Assembly (NCBI GenBank): GCA_964372095.1
Contig: CAYJPV010000006.1
Location: 62,001 to 126,000, forward strand
DNA: 64,000 nucleotides
Direction of reading: 5' to 3'
DNA from: CAYJPV01 sp964372095
GTDB taxonomy: Bacteria; Acidobacteriota; Vicinamibacteria; Vicinamibacterales; JAKQTR01
The notes under the pieces were generated by a model. That model was not told where the DNA came from. It searched no databases and saw only the letters and a list, made by a program, of their open reading frames with translations. Shown here piece after piece: positions 14,141 through 22,225 of the stretch. Numbering within the stretch: the first letter of the stretch is position 1; each line of letters begins with the position of its first letter. A program made the position numbers and the translations under genes.

Positions 14141-16912
14141 AGGCTCAAACGACGCCATCAGCTTCTGCGAACCGACCGACAGCCGGAACCCGGCAATGGC
14201 CATGGCGGCCAGTCCCAGAAACACGGCCACAGACGGGCCCGTGTACCACTGGGACGGGTCTACCGAAAGCGGGAACCCGCCGCCGACCATCGACAGCACG
14301 AAGTTCCCGACGGCGAACGCAACCAGACCGTAGCGGAAGAGCACAAAGGCGAGGCCGGCCATCATCGTGATCTGGAAACCCATTGCCAGCGCCGGATGTG
14401 TGGCCCCAGCCTGTGACTGCAGCGCCACGAACACCAGGAACACCAGCGCCGCAGCCCAGTTCCGCCGCAAGACGAGGAGCAGGATAAAGATCAGGCTGAA
14501 GATCATCAGCGTGCTCATGATCGAATCGTAGAGCAGCGAGATGAACGCCGCACCGATGTACCGCGTCCCGAGCAGGGGGAGCAAGGCTGGCGTCAGGGGC
14601 TCCGGGTCGTACGGTCCCAGCATGCGCGCCAATGCCAGGTGTGAGAAGAACATCACGGCCAGTGCCAGACCGAGCACGGAACCAACCAGGAGATCGCGGC
14701 CGAACAGGCCATCACGGACGCGGCCGGCCAGCAGACGGTTCCAGGTGATGACCGTGTGCGGCCAGCGCCGCCGGACGAACGGCTCCAACGCCACGTATAA
14801 CAACCAGGCCGCCGCGCCCGAGAACAACGCCGACGATGCCCCCATAATGGCCAGCGCGATCTCCTTGGCCGTGCCGACGTGGTCCGCGCTCAAGGCCCAT
14901 CCGGCCAGCATCAGGGACGACATGAAGAAAGCTAGGCGCGTCGCACCGCGGCGGTCGGCCCTCCCCTGCGTCACGTTGTGACGGGCCAGTACACCGGCGC
15001 CGGCCACCAGCACGAACAGCGCGAAGATACCGGCGAGGTTCGCGGCTTTCTGGCCCGCGCTCATCGTCACCTTGAGCTGACGCTCCGGACGGGTCCACGG
15101 CCCAATCACGCGGAAAAACACCGGGCGGCCACGCCACGAGGCTGCCTCGACTCTGAGCGGGGTTTCCGGGCGTTCGCCCAGACTCCCCGTCCAGGCCGCA
15201 CGACTGTCGAACCCGGCGAGGGGAATCCACTGTGGTGCCGTCGTCGCGAATCGACTCTGGTCCAGCCCTGCCGCGGCGAACAGCCTCCCCCAATCGGGAG
15301 CCTGGGCCGGCGGATCGGAGGGGCCCTCCACCTGGGGCGGGACCGACTCGTACCGGGTGAGCCGTCCCTTCGTGTCGAGCCAGACCCGGCGGTCTCCCAC
15401 TCGCATCGGCGGCGGATCGGCCAACGTCACGCGCCCGCTCGCCAGGCTGCCGCCCGCATAGTCCTGGGGCACCAGCCTCGAGTCTGACGCGCGGTACCAG
15501 AAGAGCATGCCGGGTTCCAGGCCCTCGCGCATGGGCCCCCATCGGTCCGCCACGTACCGCTCGCGCAGCACGTACTGCGTGTAGTCCGTGTCCCAATAGA
15601 ACCCGTAGTTGCTGTCGCCTGGTCTGCCCGCGTAGCCAAACGAATTCAGCAACTCCCCGGCCTTGTTCGCCAGCACATCCGGCGGGAAGTCGAGCGGCAC
15701 GTGGCGCGTAAACCCGTCGTGGGCAACGAGGCCGACCACGGCGGCAAACAGCGCAAAGAACACGAGCAGCAGGGCCAGTGCCGAACGGGGTCGCAGCACC
15801 TGACTCTCGCCTGCCGCCGCGACCATTGCCGGCGACGGTGTTTCGCCCGCCGCCAGCGCGGCCGCAAGCGGATCGCCACCCGGCAGAGCCGCCGCCACGG
15901 CGATGGCCGACGCCGGCCGGCGCGACGGGTCCTTCTCCAGGCACCTGAAGATGACCTCTTCAATCGCGGTGTCGATCTGACCCGCGCTGCTCGACAGGCT
16001 CGCAGGGCGCCCCTGTTCCTGCTGACGGCGCAGATCGGCGATCGTCGCGGCCTCGAAGGCGTGTTTGCCGGTGAAGACCTCGTACAGCACAAGCCCCAAC
16101 GCGTAGAGATCGCTCCGCACGGTCGCAGATTCGCCCCGAAACAGCTCCGGCGCCATGTACGCAGGCGTCCCGGCCGCTTCGCTGACAGTCTCCGTGACGG
16201 CGTGTTCGCTGCCCGCGAGGCCGAAATCAGTCAGCCGGACGCGTCCGCGGCCGTCCAGCATGACGTTCGCGGGTTTCAGGTCGCGATGCAGGAGGCCCCG
16301 CTCGTGGACCGCCGCCAGCCCGGCACACAACTGCCTCGCGATCTCGAGTCCCTTGTCTGCGGGAAACCTCCCGATCCGCCGCAGCGACGTGGCCAGGTCT
16401 TCACCGTCCACGTACTCCATCGTCAGGAAACGGCGGACCGGTCCGGTGCCGTCCAGATCGGCGGTCTCGCCCACGTCGTAGACGCGGCAGACGTTCGCGT
16501 GGGCCACTTGCCGGGCGGAACGGGCTTCGTCGAGGAAGTGATTGAGCCGGGAGGCATCGCGCGCCAGGTCCCGCGGGATGAACTTCAACGCGACCGGCTG
16601 ACCGAGGGTCAGGTCATCAGCACGATAGACCTCGCCCATCCCCCCTTTACCGAGCAGACCGACGATGCGGTAGCGGCCGGCGAGAAGGGTGCCAGCGGTG
16701 TAGTGACCCGCCGCATCAGTCGCAACGCCTGTCACGGCGGAGGTCACGGCGGTGGACCGTTTCGTCGTGGCAGGCAGGAAGGTCTCGTCGGGAGCGCCTG
16801 CACCGCCGGGGCCACCGACCGCCGGAGCGGGCACGCTCACGGGGTCCCCGCACGTGGGGCAATAACGTGCCCCTTCCGGAACGAAACCGGCGCAGTGAGG
16901 GCAACTGGGCAT
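14132..16912 (-). CDS. Serine/threonine protein kinase with zinc ribbon and membrane C-terminus
   Basis: The 926-residue protein begins with a zinc ribbon (CPHC...CPTC, residues 4-21) and a linker. A Hanks-type kinase domain follows (about 77-345) with LLGKGGMGEVY (P-loop), VALKF (Lys), HRDLKPANVML (catalytic loop), DFGLAG and APE in YMAPELF. After about residue 400 there is a membrane helix, an extracytoplasmic domain of about 250 residues and then some nine membrane helices reaching the C-terminus. The kinase domain is cytosolic and the C-terminal part probably senses a membrane or outside signal. The start at 16912 is chosen because the zinc ribbon follows directly; an earlier in-frame start would add an Arg-rich leader. 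The TAG stop lies in a heptamer repeat. Confidence 0.88.
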   Translation of the reverse strand: MPSCPHCAGFVPEGARYCPTCGDPVSVPAPAVGGPGGAGAPDETFLPATTKRSTAVTSAVTGVATDAAGHYTAGTLLAGRYRIVGLLGKGGMGEVYRADDLTLGQPVALKFIPRDLARDASRLNHFLDEARSARQVAHANVCRVYDVGETADLDGTGPVRRFLTMEYVDGEDLATSLRRIGRFPADKGLEIARQLCAGLAAVHERGLLHRDLKPANVMLDGRGRVRLTDFGLAGSEHAVTETVSEAAGTPAYMAPELFRGESATVRSDLYALGLVLYEVFTGKHAFEAATIADLRRQQEQGRPASLSSSAGQIDTAIEEVIFRCLEKDPSRRPASAIAVAAALPGGDPLAAALAAGETPSPAMVAAAGESQVLRPRSALALLLVFFALFAAVVGLVAHDGFTRHVPLDFPPDVLANKAGELLNSFGYAGRPGDSNYGFYWDTDYTQYVLRERYVADRWGPMREGLEPGMLFWYRASDSRLVPQDYAGGSLASGRVTLADPPPMRVGDRRVWLDTKGRLTRYESVPPQVEGPSDPPAQAPDWGRLFAAAGLDQSRFATTAPQWIPLAGFDSRAAWTGSLGERPETPLRVEAASWRGRPVFFRVIGPWTRPERQLKVTMSAGQKAANLAGIFALFVLVAGAGVLARHNVTQGRADRRGATRLAFFMSSLMLAGWALSADHVGTAKEIALAIMGASSALFSGAAAWLLYVALEPFVRRRWPHTVITWNRLLAGRVRDGLFGRDLLVGSVLGLALAVMFFSHLALARMLGPYDPEPLTPALLPLLGTRYIGAAFISLLYDSIMSTLMIFSLIFILLLVLRRNWAAALVFLVFVALQSQAGATHPALAMGFQITMMAGLAFVLFRYGLVAFAVGNFVLSMVGGGFPLSVDPSQWYTGPSVAVFLGLAAMAIAGFRLSVGSQKLMASFEPGG

Positions 16913-16959
16913 GGCCGATTCTACCCCAGCGTGTAGACCCCGGAGCGAAAGCCCCTGCG

Positions 16960-17988
16960 CTACGTACTGAGCACGAGGCCGTGGCGTGAGATCCGAACGG
17001 GAATCAGGCGGTACGCCGGGGACAGTTCGCTGATGGCGACGGCGAGCCGCGTGCGGGACGCGCCGCCGTCCGGCGCCAGCAGCGCCAGGGATCCGCCTTC
17101 TCCTCCCGCACCGTTCACCTTCCAGCCCAGCGCGCCGTGCGCGCGCGCCGTGTCGATCACGCGCGCGGCCTCGGTTCCGATCAGGCCTGCATGCAGGCGG
17201 TGCTGGCCCTGCGTGCACGAGGCCATGGCGGCTCCCAGCGCCTCGAGGTCCTCACGCAAGACGGCATCGCGCGCGTCGGCGGCAGCCCGCCGAAGGGCGT
17301 CGAGGGCGGGATGGGTTGCTCCCGTCCCGGCCACCTCACGAATCACCTGCTCGTGCACGGTGGACGAATGATGGCCGCGGCCCAGGTAGACGAGCAGCAG
17401 CCGTGTTTCCAGTTCCGCCACCCAGGTCTCGGAGGGACGCAATGTCGTGACGCCGACGCGGGGGTAGTCGGGCACGTCCACGTAGTTGATGCCGCCGCAC
17501 GCCGCGGCCACCTGATCCTGCACGCCACTCTGCTGTCCGAGGAGTTCGGTTTCGACGGCGTGCGCGGCGCGAGCGACATCCAGCGGATCGTGTGGCAAAC
17601 CCGCGAGGCAGCGCATGGCGCCGACGACGGCAACGCAGACGGCCCCGGACGTGCCGGTGGATGCCCCGGGAGGCATGTCGGAGCGCACCGACACGGCCAC
17701 GTCCATGCCGCCCGGCACGCCCACCGATTCGATCGCTGCTTCGATCAGGGGGTGGGCCCCGAAGGGCCGCGTACCCGGGCGGAAGGCGTAACGGTCTCCG
17801 AAACTGACCGCTTCGACCGTGATCTGCGGGATGGCCTCACGCCGCGGTCGCGCCTCGACACGGGCGTAGACACGCGGCTCGATGGCGACGTGGAACACGG
17901 CCCCGTGGCGGGCGAACCAGGTATCGGTCCACCCGCCGCAATCGCAGATGCGCGTGGGCGCAGCAGCCGTCACGGCGAAGGTTGTCAC
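16960..17988 (-). CDS. GHMP-family sugar kinase
   Basis: The 342-residue protein has the GHMP phosphate-binding motif PPGASTGTSGAVCVAVVGAM (near residue 105) and an N-terminal APTRICDCGGWTDTW segment typical of heptose-7-phosphate kinase/fucokinase-like members (HddA group). QSGVQDQVAAACGG and the C-terminal VNGAGGEGGSLALL match the other family motifs. It would phosphorylate a sugar or sugar phosphate with ATP in the cytosol; the exact sugar cannot be read. GTG 17988 is chosen because an earlier start would read through the REP-like element at 18011-18153. It stands alone, without nucleotidyl-heptose partners nearby. Confidence 0.78.
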   Translation of the reverse strand: MTTFAVTAAAPTRICDCGGWTDTWFARHGAVFHVAIEPRVYARVEARPRREAIPQITVEAVSFGDRYAFRPGTRPFGAHPLIEAAIESVGVPGGMDVAVSVRSDMPPGASTGTSGAVCVAVVGAMRCLAGLPHDPLDVARAAHAVETELLGQQSGVQDQVAAACGGINYVDVPDYPRVGVTTLRPSETWVAELETRLLLVYLGRGHHSSTVHEQVIREVAGTGATHPALDALRRAAADARDAVLREDLEALGAAMASCTQGQHRLHAGLIGTEAARVIDTARAHGALGWKVNGAGGEGGSLALLAPDGGASRTRLAVAISELSPAYRLIPVRISRHGLVLST

Positions 17989-18010
17989 GGTGCCATCGTA
18001 ACTCGTAACT

Positions 18011-18153
18011 GGGGTCAGACCTTGAATTGCCAGGTTGCTGCGGCCGCGCGCCGCAGGAGTCTGGCAATTCAAGGTCTGACCCCGAATGCTCCGTATGCTC
18101 CAGGTTTCTGCGGCTGCGGGCCGCAGGATACTGGCAATTCAAGGTCTGACCCC
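18011..18153. repeat. REP-like palindromic element, 1.7 copies
   Basis: A 23-bp arm beginning GGGGTCAGACCTTG (18011-18033) is perfectly repeated in inverted form at 18061-18083, separated by a GC-rich 27-bp loop that itself contains CTGCGGC/GCCGCAG. A third copy of the right arm sits at 18131-18153, preceded by a diverged copy of the loop; its left arm is missing. The unit resembles REP/BIME-type elements mobilised by REP-associated tyrosine transposases. It separates the divergent GHMP kinase and M1 peptidase genes and ends 13 bp before the latter's ATG. Confidence 0.85.
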
Positions 18154-18166
18154 GTATGCTCACCGC

Positions 18167-20191
18167 ATGAGCCGAAGGTTTCTCGCCATCTTCACCCTGA
18201 CAGCCCTCGCCGTCACGGTCCCGGCGAGCATCGCCACCGTCGTCGGCCACGCCGCGCCCCCGCCTGGCGCGCGGTCTCCCCGCAACGCCAGTTACTCGAT
18301 CGACGTCCGCCTGGACCATGCGTCGAAGACGCTGACGGGCCGGGCCGTGCTCACCTGGCGTAACCTCACGACGAAACCGACGTCGGAGTTGCCGTTCCAT
18401 CTCTACTACAACGCCTGGCGCAACAGCCGCTCCACGTGGATGCGCGGAGCCGCCATGGGGCGCCGTGGCGGACTGCCCACGCAATCCGACGCCTGGGGCT
18501 GGATTGACGTCACGGCCATCCGCCTGATCACCGGTGCGTCGCAACCGGTCGATCTCGATGGCCGGCGCCGGTTCGTGGCGCCCGACGACGGCAACGTCGA
18601 TGATCGAACGGTCCTGCAGGTCGCGCTGCCCGCGCCGGTCCAGCCGGGCGAGACCATCAACGTCGAACTGTCCTGGACGGCCAAGGTCCCGCTGCCGGTC
18701 TCGCGCACCGGTGCGATCGGGTCGTACTACTTCATCGCACAGTGGTTCCCCAAGATCGGGGTCCTCGAAGAATCGGGCTGGAACTGTCATCAGTTCCACG
18801 CAGGGACGGAGTTCTACGCGGACTACGGTGTGTACGACGTGCGGATGACGGTACCGAAAGGCTGGGTCGTGGGCGCGTCCGGCGTCGAGCGCGAGCGCAC
18901 CGACAACGCCGACGGCACCACGACCCACCACTACCGCGCGGAAGACGTCCACGACTTCGCCTGGACCACGAGCCCGGACTTCGTCGAACACAAGGCCCGC
19001 TTCGAACACCCGACGCTGCCCCGCGTCGACATGCGCCTGCTGCTCCAGCCAGAACATGCGGGCCAGGAACGCCGGTATTTCGAAGCCACGCGCACAACCC
19101 TGCGTTACTACGGCGAGTGGTTCGGCGCGTATCCCTACGACCACATCACCATCATCGACCCCGCGTTTCAGAGCAGGTCCGGCGGCATGGAGTATCCGAC
19201 GCTGTTCACGGGCGGGTCCCGCTGGCTCGCGCCCGTGGACGTGTCCCAACCCGAAGGCGTCACCGTTCACGAGGCCGGTCATCAGTTCTGGTACGCCATC
19301 GTCGGCAACAACGAATTCGAGCATGCTTGGCTGGACGAAGGCCTCAACACCTATTCGGAGGCGCGAGCCGTGGACGCCAACCCCGCGTTGCGGGTGAACT
19401 ATTACGCCCGGCGGTACTTTGGCGGGTTCATCCCGTGGGTCTTCCGAGACCTGCCGCTCTCCCGCGAGATTGATGGCAACGGGTTGTCCGGGTATCGGGC
19501 CGCGGCAGAGTCGGACGTGCCCGACACGCCGACGTTCCGGTACTACCCGGCCACGGGCGGCGGGCTGTCGTACAGCAAGACCGCGCTGTGGCTCAACACC
19601 CTGGAGCGACACCTCGGGTGGCCCACGTTCCAGCGGGTCCTGTCGACGTTCTTCGATCGCTGGCAGTTCAGGCACCCGAAGCCGGCCGACTTCTTCGCGG
19701 TGGCGAACGAGGTGAGCCGTCAGGACCTGACGTGGTTTTTCGACCAGGTGCACCGGACCTCCCATACGTTCGACTACGGCGTGGTCTTCGCGCGCAGCGA
19801 GCGGGCAGAAGGAGCCGGCCTGATCGAGCAGGGCGGCAGGCTGGCCCCGATCACGCCGGCGGACGGGCCCGCACGCTACCGCACGACCGTTGTGGTGCGG
19901 CGGCACGGCGAAGCCCTGTTCCCGGTGGACGTCGACGTGGTCTTCCGGGACGGCACGCGCGTAACGGAACAGTGGGACGGCCGCGATCGCTGGAAGGCGT
20001 TCACCTACGAACGCGAGAGCGCGGTGGACTATGCGGTTGTGGATCCCGCACGCACGCTGCTGCTGGACGTCGATTACACCAACAACAGTTATGCGACCAG
20101 GCCTCAGGCAGAGGCCGCCTCCCGCAAGTGGTCGCAACGGTGGATGATCTGGCTGCAGGACGCCCTGCTGTCGTATGCGTGGCTGATTTGA
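18167..20191 (+). CDS. Secreted M1-family metallopeptidase
   Basis: The 674-residue protein has an N-terminal signal-like helix (residues 5-25). The M1 domain contains the exopeptidase-type motif in the variant form GGMEYP and the zinc site HEAGHQFWYAIVGNNEFEHAWLDEG in pieces: HEAGH with the third ligand Glu 18 residues later in LDEG. It would remove N-terminal residues from peptides outside the cytoplasm. The ATG at 18167 is preferred because an in-frame start at 18086 would place the REP element in the coding region. There is no strong ribosome site. The following membrane protein gene starts 34 bp downstream. Confidence 0.88.
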   Translation: MSRRFLAIFTLTALAVTVPASIATVVGHAAPPPGARSPRNASYSIDVRLDHASKTLTGRAVLTWRNLTTKPTSELPFHLYYNAWRNSRSTWMRGAAMGRRGGLPTQSDAWGWIDVTAIRLITGASQPVDLDGRRRFVAPDDGNVDDRTVLQVALPAPVQPGETINVELSWTAKVPLPVSRTGAIGSYYFIAQWFPKIGVLEESGWNCHQFHAGTEFYADYGVYDVRMTVPKGWVVGASGVERERTDNADGTTTHHYRAEDVHDFAWTTSPDFVEHKARFEHPTLPRVDMRLLLQPEHAGQERRYFEATRTTLRYYGEWFGAYPYDHITIIDPAFQSRSGGMEYPTLFTGGSRWLAPVDVSQPEGVTVHEAGHQFWYAIVGNNEFEHAWLDEGLNTYSEARAVDANPALRVNYYARRYFGGFIPWVFRDLPLSREIDGNGLSGYRAAAESDVPDTPTFRYYPATGGGLSYSKTALWLNTLERHLGWPTFQRVLSTFFDRWQFRHPKPADFFAVANEVSRQDLTWFFDQVHRTSHTFDYGVVFARSERAEGAGLIEQGGRLAPITPADGPARYRTTVVVRRHGEALFPVDVDVVFRDGTRVTEQWDGRDRWKAFTYERESAVDYAVVDPARTLLLDVDYTNNSYATRPQAEAASRKWSQRWMIWLQDALLSYAWLI

Positions 20192-20225
20192 GTCAGGAAG
20201 GACGCCGATTCCGGGAGTGACGAAC

Positions 20226-21263
20226 ATGACGATGGTTCTGGCAGCATTCAGCCGCGGCGTCGGGCGCGTGTTCCGGGCACCGGCCGTCCTGGCCGGCGTC
20301 TTTGCCGTGTCTCTGCTCCTGACGATCCCGGCGAGCCACCTGGTGCGTATCGGGATCGCGGAAGGACTGGGCAACAGCCGCGTGGCCGAGGATCTGGTGC
20401 AGGGCGCCAGCCTGGAGTGGTGGGATCAGTACCTCGAGACGGCCTCGGGCCTGGGCCAATCGTTCACGACGAATGTGATTGGCTTCGCGGCCGTCCTCGA
20501 CAATGCCAGCCGGTTCCTCGACAACCAGCGGGCCGTGCCGGCCGTGGCAGCCCTCGCCGCGATCTACCTCGTTGTCTGGCTGTTTCTCGTCGGGGGCGTG
20601 ATTGATCGTCTCGCCCGCGACCGCCCCGTCCGCAGCCGGGCGTTCTTCGGCACCTGCGGGGTCTTCTTCGTGCGGTTCCTCCGTCTGGCTGTGATCGCCG
20701 GCGCCGGGTACTGGCTGCTGTTCGGGCCAATCCACGGCTGGCTGTTCGGATCACTGTACAGCACGGTCACGTCGGGACTGACGGTCGAACGAACCGCATT
20801 CATTGTCCGCCTCGCGCTCTACCTGCTGTTCGGCGGGTTGCTCGTCACGTGGACGCTGATGCTCGACTACGCGAAGATCCGGGCGGTGGTCGAAGATCGG
20901 CGCAGCATGCTGGGCGCCATGCTCGCCGGAAGCCGGTTTGCTCTGATGCACCCGAAGAAAGCCGGCCTGCTGTGGGGGCTCAACGCCCTCGCCCTGCTCC
21001 TCGTCACGGGGCTGTACGCCCTGGTCGCGCCCGGGGTGACCGACCCGGGCGGCATGGCGTGGACCACGTTCGCCATCGGGCAAGCGTACGTGGTGGCGCG
21101 GCTGTTCCTGAAGCTGCTGACCTACGCGTCGCAGACCGCCCTGTTCCAGGCGATGCTGGCCCATTCGGCCTACACCGCGGCGCCGCTGCCGGTGTGGCCC
21201 GACTCGCCGTCGGTCGAAGCCATCACGAACGCCGAGGCCTTGTCCAGGCCCCCGGCGCCCTGA
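20226..21263 (+). CDS. Integral membrane protein of unknown function
   Basis: The 345-residue protein has about six predicted membrane helices (around 20-40, 110-130, 155-175, 195-220, 255-280, 285-305) and a moderately conserved-looking LARDRPVRSRAFFGTCGVFFVRFLRL region in a cytoplasmic loop. I recognise no family motif with certainty; it resembles large uncharacterised membrane proteins of Acidobacteriota. ATG 20226 has GGGAG 8 nt upstream, whereas the GTG at 20217 overlaps that site. It lies between the M1 peptidase and nadE on the same strand. Confidence 0.65.
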   Translation: MTMVLAAFSRGVGRVFRAPAVLAGVFAVSLLLTIPASHLVRIGIAEGLGNSRVAEDLVQGASLEWWDQYLETASGLGQSFTTNVIGFAAVLDNASRFLDNQRAVPAVAALAAIYLVVWLFLVGGVIDRLARDRPVRSRAFFGTCGVFFVRFLRLAVIAGAGYWLLFGPIHGWLFGSLYSTVTSGLTVERTAFIVRLALYLLFGGLLVTWTLMLDYAKIRAVVEDRRSMLGAMLAGSRFALMHPKKAGLLWGLNALALLLVTGLYALVAPGVTDPGGMAWTTFAIGQAYVVARLFLKLLTYASQTALFQAMLAHSAYTAAPLPVWPDSPSVEAITNAEALSRPPAP

Positions 21264-21302
21264 CGAAAGCCGCCGCGCCGCCGGTTGCGATATATTCGTC
21301 CT

Positions 21303-22082
21303 ATGTCTTCCCTCGCTGAACAGATGGCCGGGTGGCTCCGGCAGCAGGTTTCCGCCGCGGGTTCGCGCGGCATCGTCCTCGGGTTGAGCGGCGGGATCGA
21401 CTCCGCCGTCGTGGCCAGAGTCGCGCAGCTGGCCGTTGGCGATGCCGTCCTCGGCGTCATCATGCCGGCGCTCAGCGACCCGCAGGACGAAGCAGATGCC
21501 CGCCTCGTCGCCGACCACTTCGGCATCGCGACCACGACGGTGGATCTCGCAGGCCCGTATGACGCGTTGCTCGATGAAGCCGGGCGCGCGCTGGCGAACC
21601 TGCCGGCCACTGCCTCGCCGGTGAGCGAGGCCGCCAACCGCCTCGCGCTGGCAAACGTGAAGCCGCGCCTGCGGATGACGACACTGTATTTCGTCGCGAA
21701 CCGCCTCAACTACCTCGTGGCCGGCACGGGGAATCGCAGCGAGATTGCTATCGGGTACTACACGAAGTACGGCGACGGGGGCGTGGATGTGCTGCCGCTG
21801 GCATCGCTCGTCAAGAGCCAGGTGCGGGCGATCGCGAAGGATCTGGACGTGCCCGCACGAATTATCGACAAGCCGCCGAGCGCCGGGCTCTGGCTTGGGC
21901 AGACCGACGAAGGCGAGATGGGGTTCACGTACGCCGAACTCGAGCAGTACCTGAATTTCGGCCCCGAGGGCGTTGCGCCCGCAACGGTGCTCAAGATCGA
22001 GCGCCTGGCGCGGGCCAGCGATCACAAGCGGCGAATGCCCGGGGTGTTTGTACCTGACAAGAGGCTAGAGGCTAGAGGCTAG
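21303..22082 (+). CDS. nadE: Ammonia-dependent NAD+ synthetase
   Basis: The 259-residue protein is an N-type ATP pyrophosphatase with the PP-loop LGLSGGIDSAVVA near residues 30-42. GTGNRSEIAIGYYTKYGDGGVDVLPLASL appears in sections that bind deamido-NAD, and KPPSAGLWLGQTDEGEMG near the C-terminus is typical of NadE. It amidates deamido-NAD+ with ATP, the last step of NAD+ synthesis. There is no nitrilase-type glutaminase domain, so ammonia is the expected direct donor. Its final residues (KRLEARG) and TAG stop are encoded by a heptamer repeat. Confidence 0.93.
   Translation: MSSLAEQMAGWLRQQVSAAGSRGIVLGLSGGIDSAVVARVAQLAVGDAVLGVIMPALSDPQDEADARLVADHFGIATTTVDLAGPYDALLDEAGRALANLPATASPVSEAANRLALANVKPRLRMTTLYFVANRLNYLVAGTGNRSEIAIGYYTKYGDGGVDVLPLASLVKSQVRAIAKDLDVPARIIDKPPSAGLWLGQTDEGEMGFTYAELEQYLNFGPEGVAPATVLKIERLARASDHKRRMPGVFVPDKRLEARG
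22061..22082. repeat. Heptamer repeat (GAGGCTA)3 at nadE stop
   Basis: Three copies of GAGGCTA plus one base encode the last residues and the TAG stop of nadE. This is the reverse complement of the repeat at 14104-14140 and so has the same orientation relative to its gene. Confidence 0.85.
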
Positions 22083-22116
22083 GGGAAGGCAGGAGATACC
22101 TGCCTCTTGCTCTTGG

Positions 22117-22225
22117 CTTCCTGCTTCCTGCTTCCTGCTTCCTGCTTCTTGCTTCTTGCTTCTTGCTTCTACTGCCTACTTCCTACTGCCTACTTCCTAC
22201 TGTCTACTGTCTACTGTCTACTATC
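22117..22225. repeat. Heptamer repeat tract between nadE and the transketolase-like gene
   Basis: About fifteen degenerate 7-bp units progress from CTTCCTG through CTTCTTG, CTACTGC and CTACTTC to CTACTGT. The tract fills nearly the whole gap between the convergent genes and runs into the transketolase-like gene, giving its last codons (AGT AGA CAG) and TAG stop on the minus strand. Confidence 0.9.

Noticed and set aside
17837..20374. Long minus-strand frame opposite the M1 peptidase gene.
   Set aside because: Antisense to a gene with the HEAGH zinc site; no recognisable domain.
22117..22225. Heptamer tract considered as a CRISPR array.
   Set aside because: Units are 7 bp with no spacers and no cas genes nearby.
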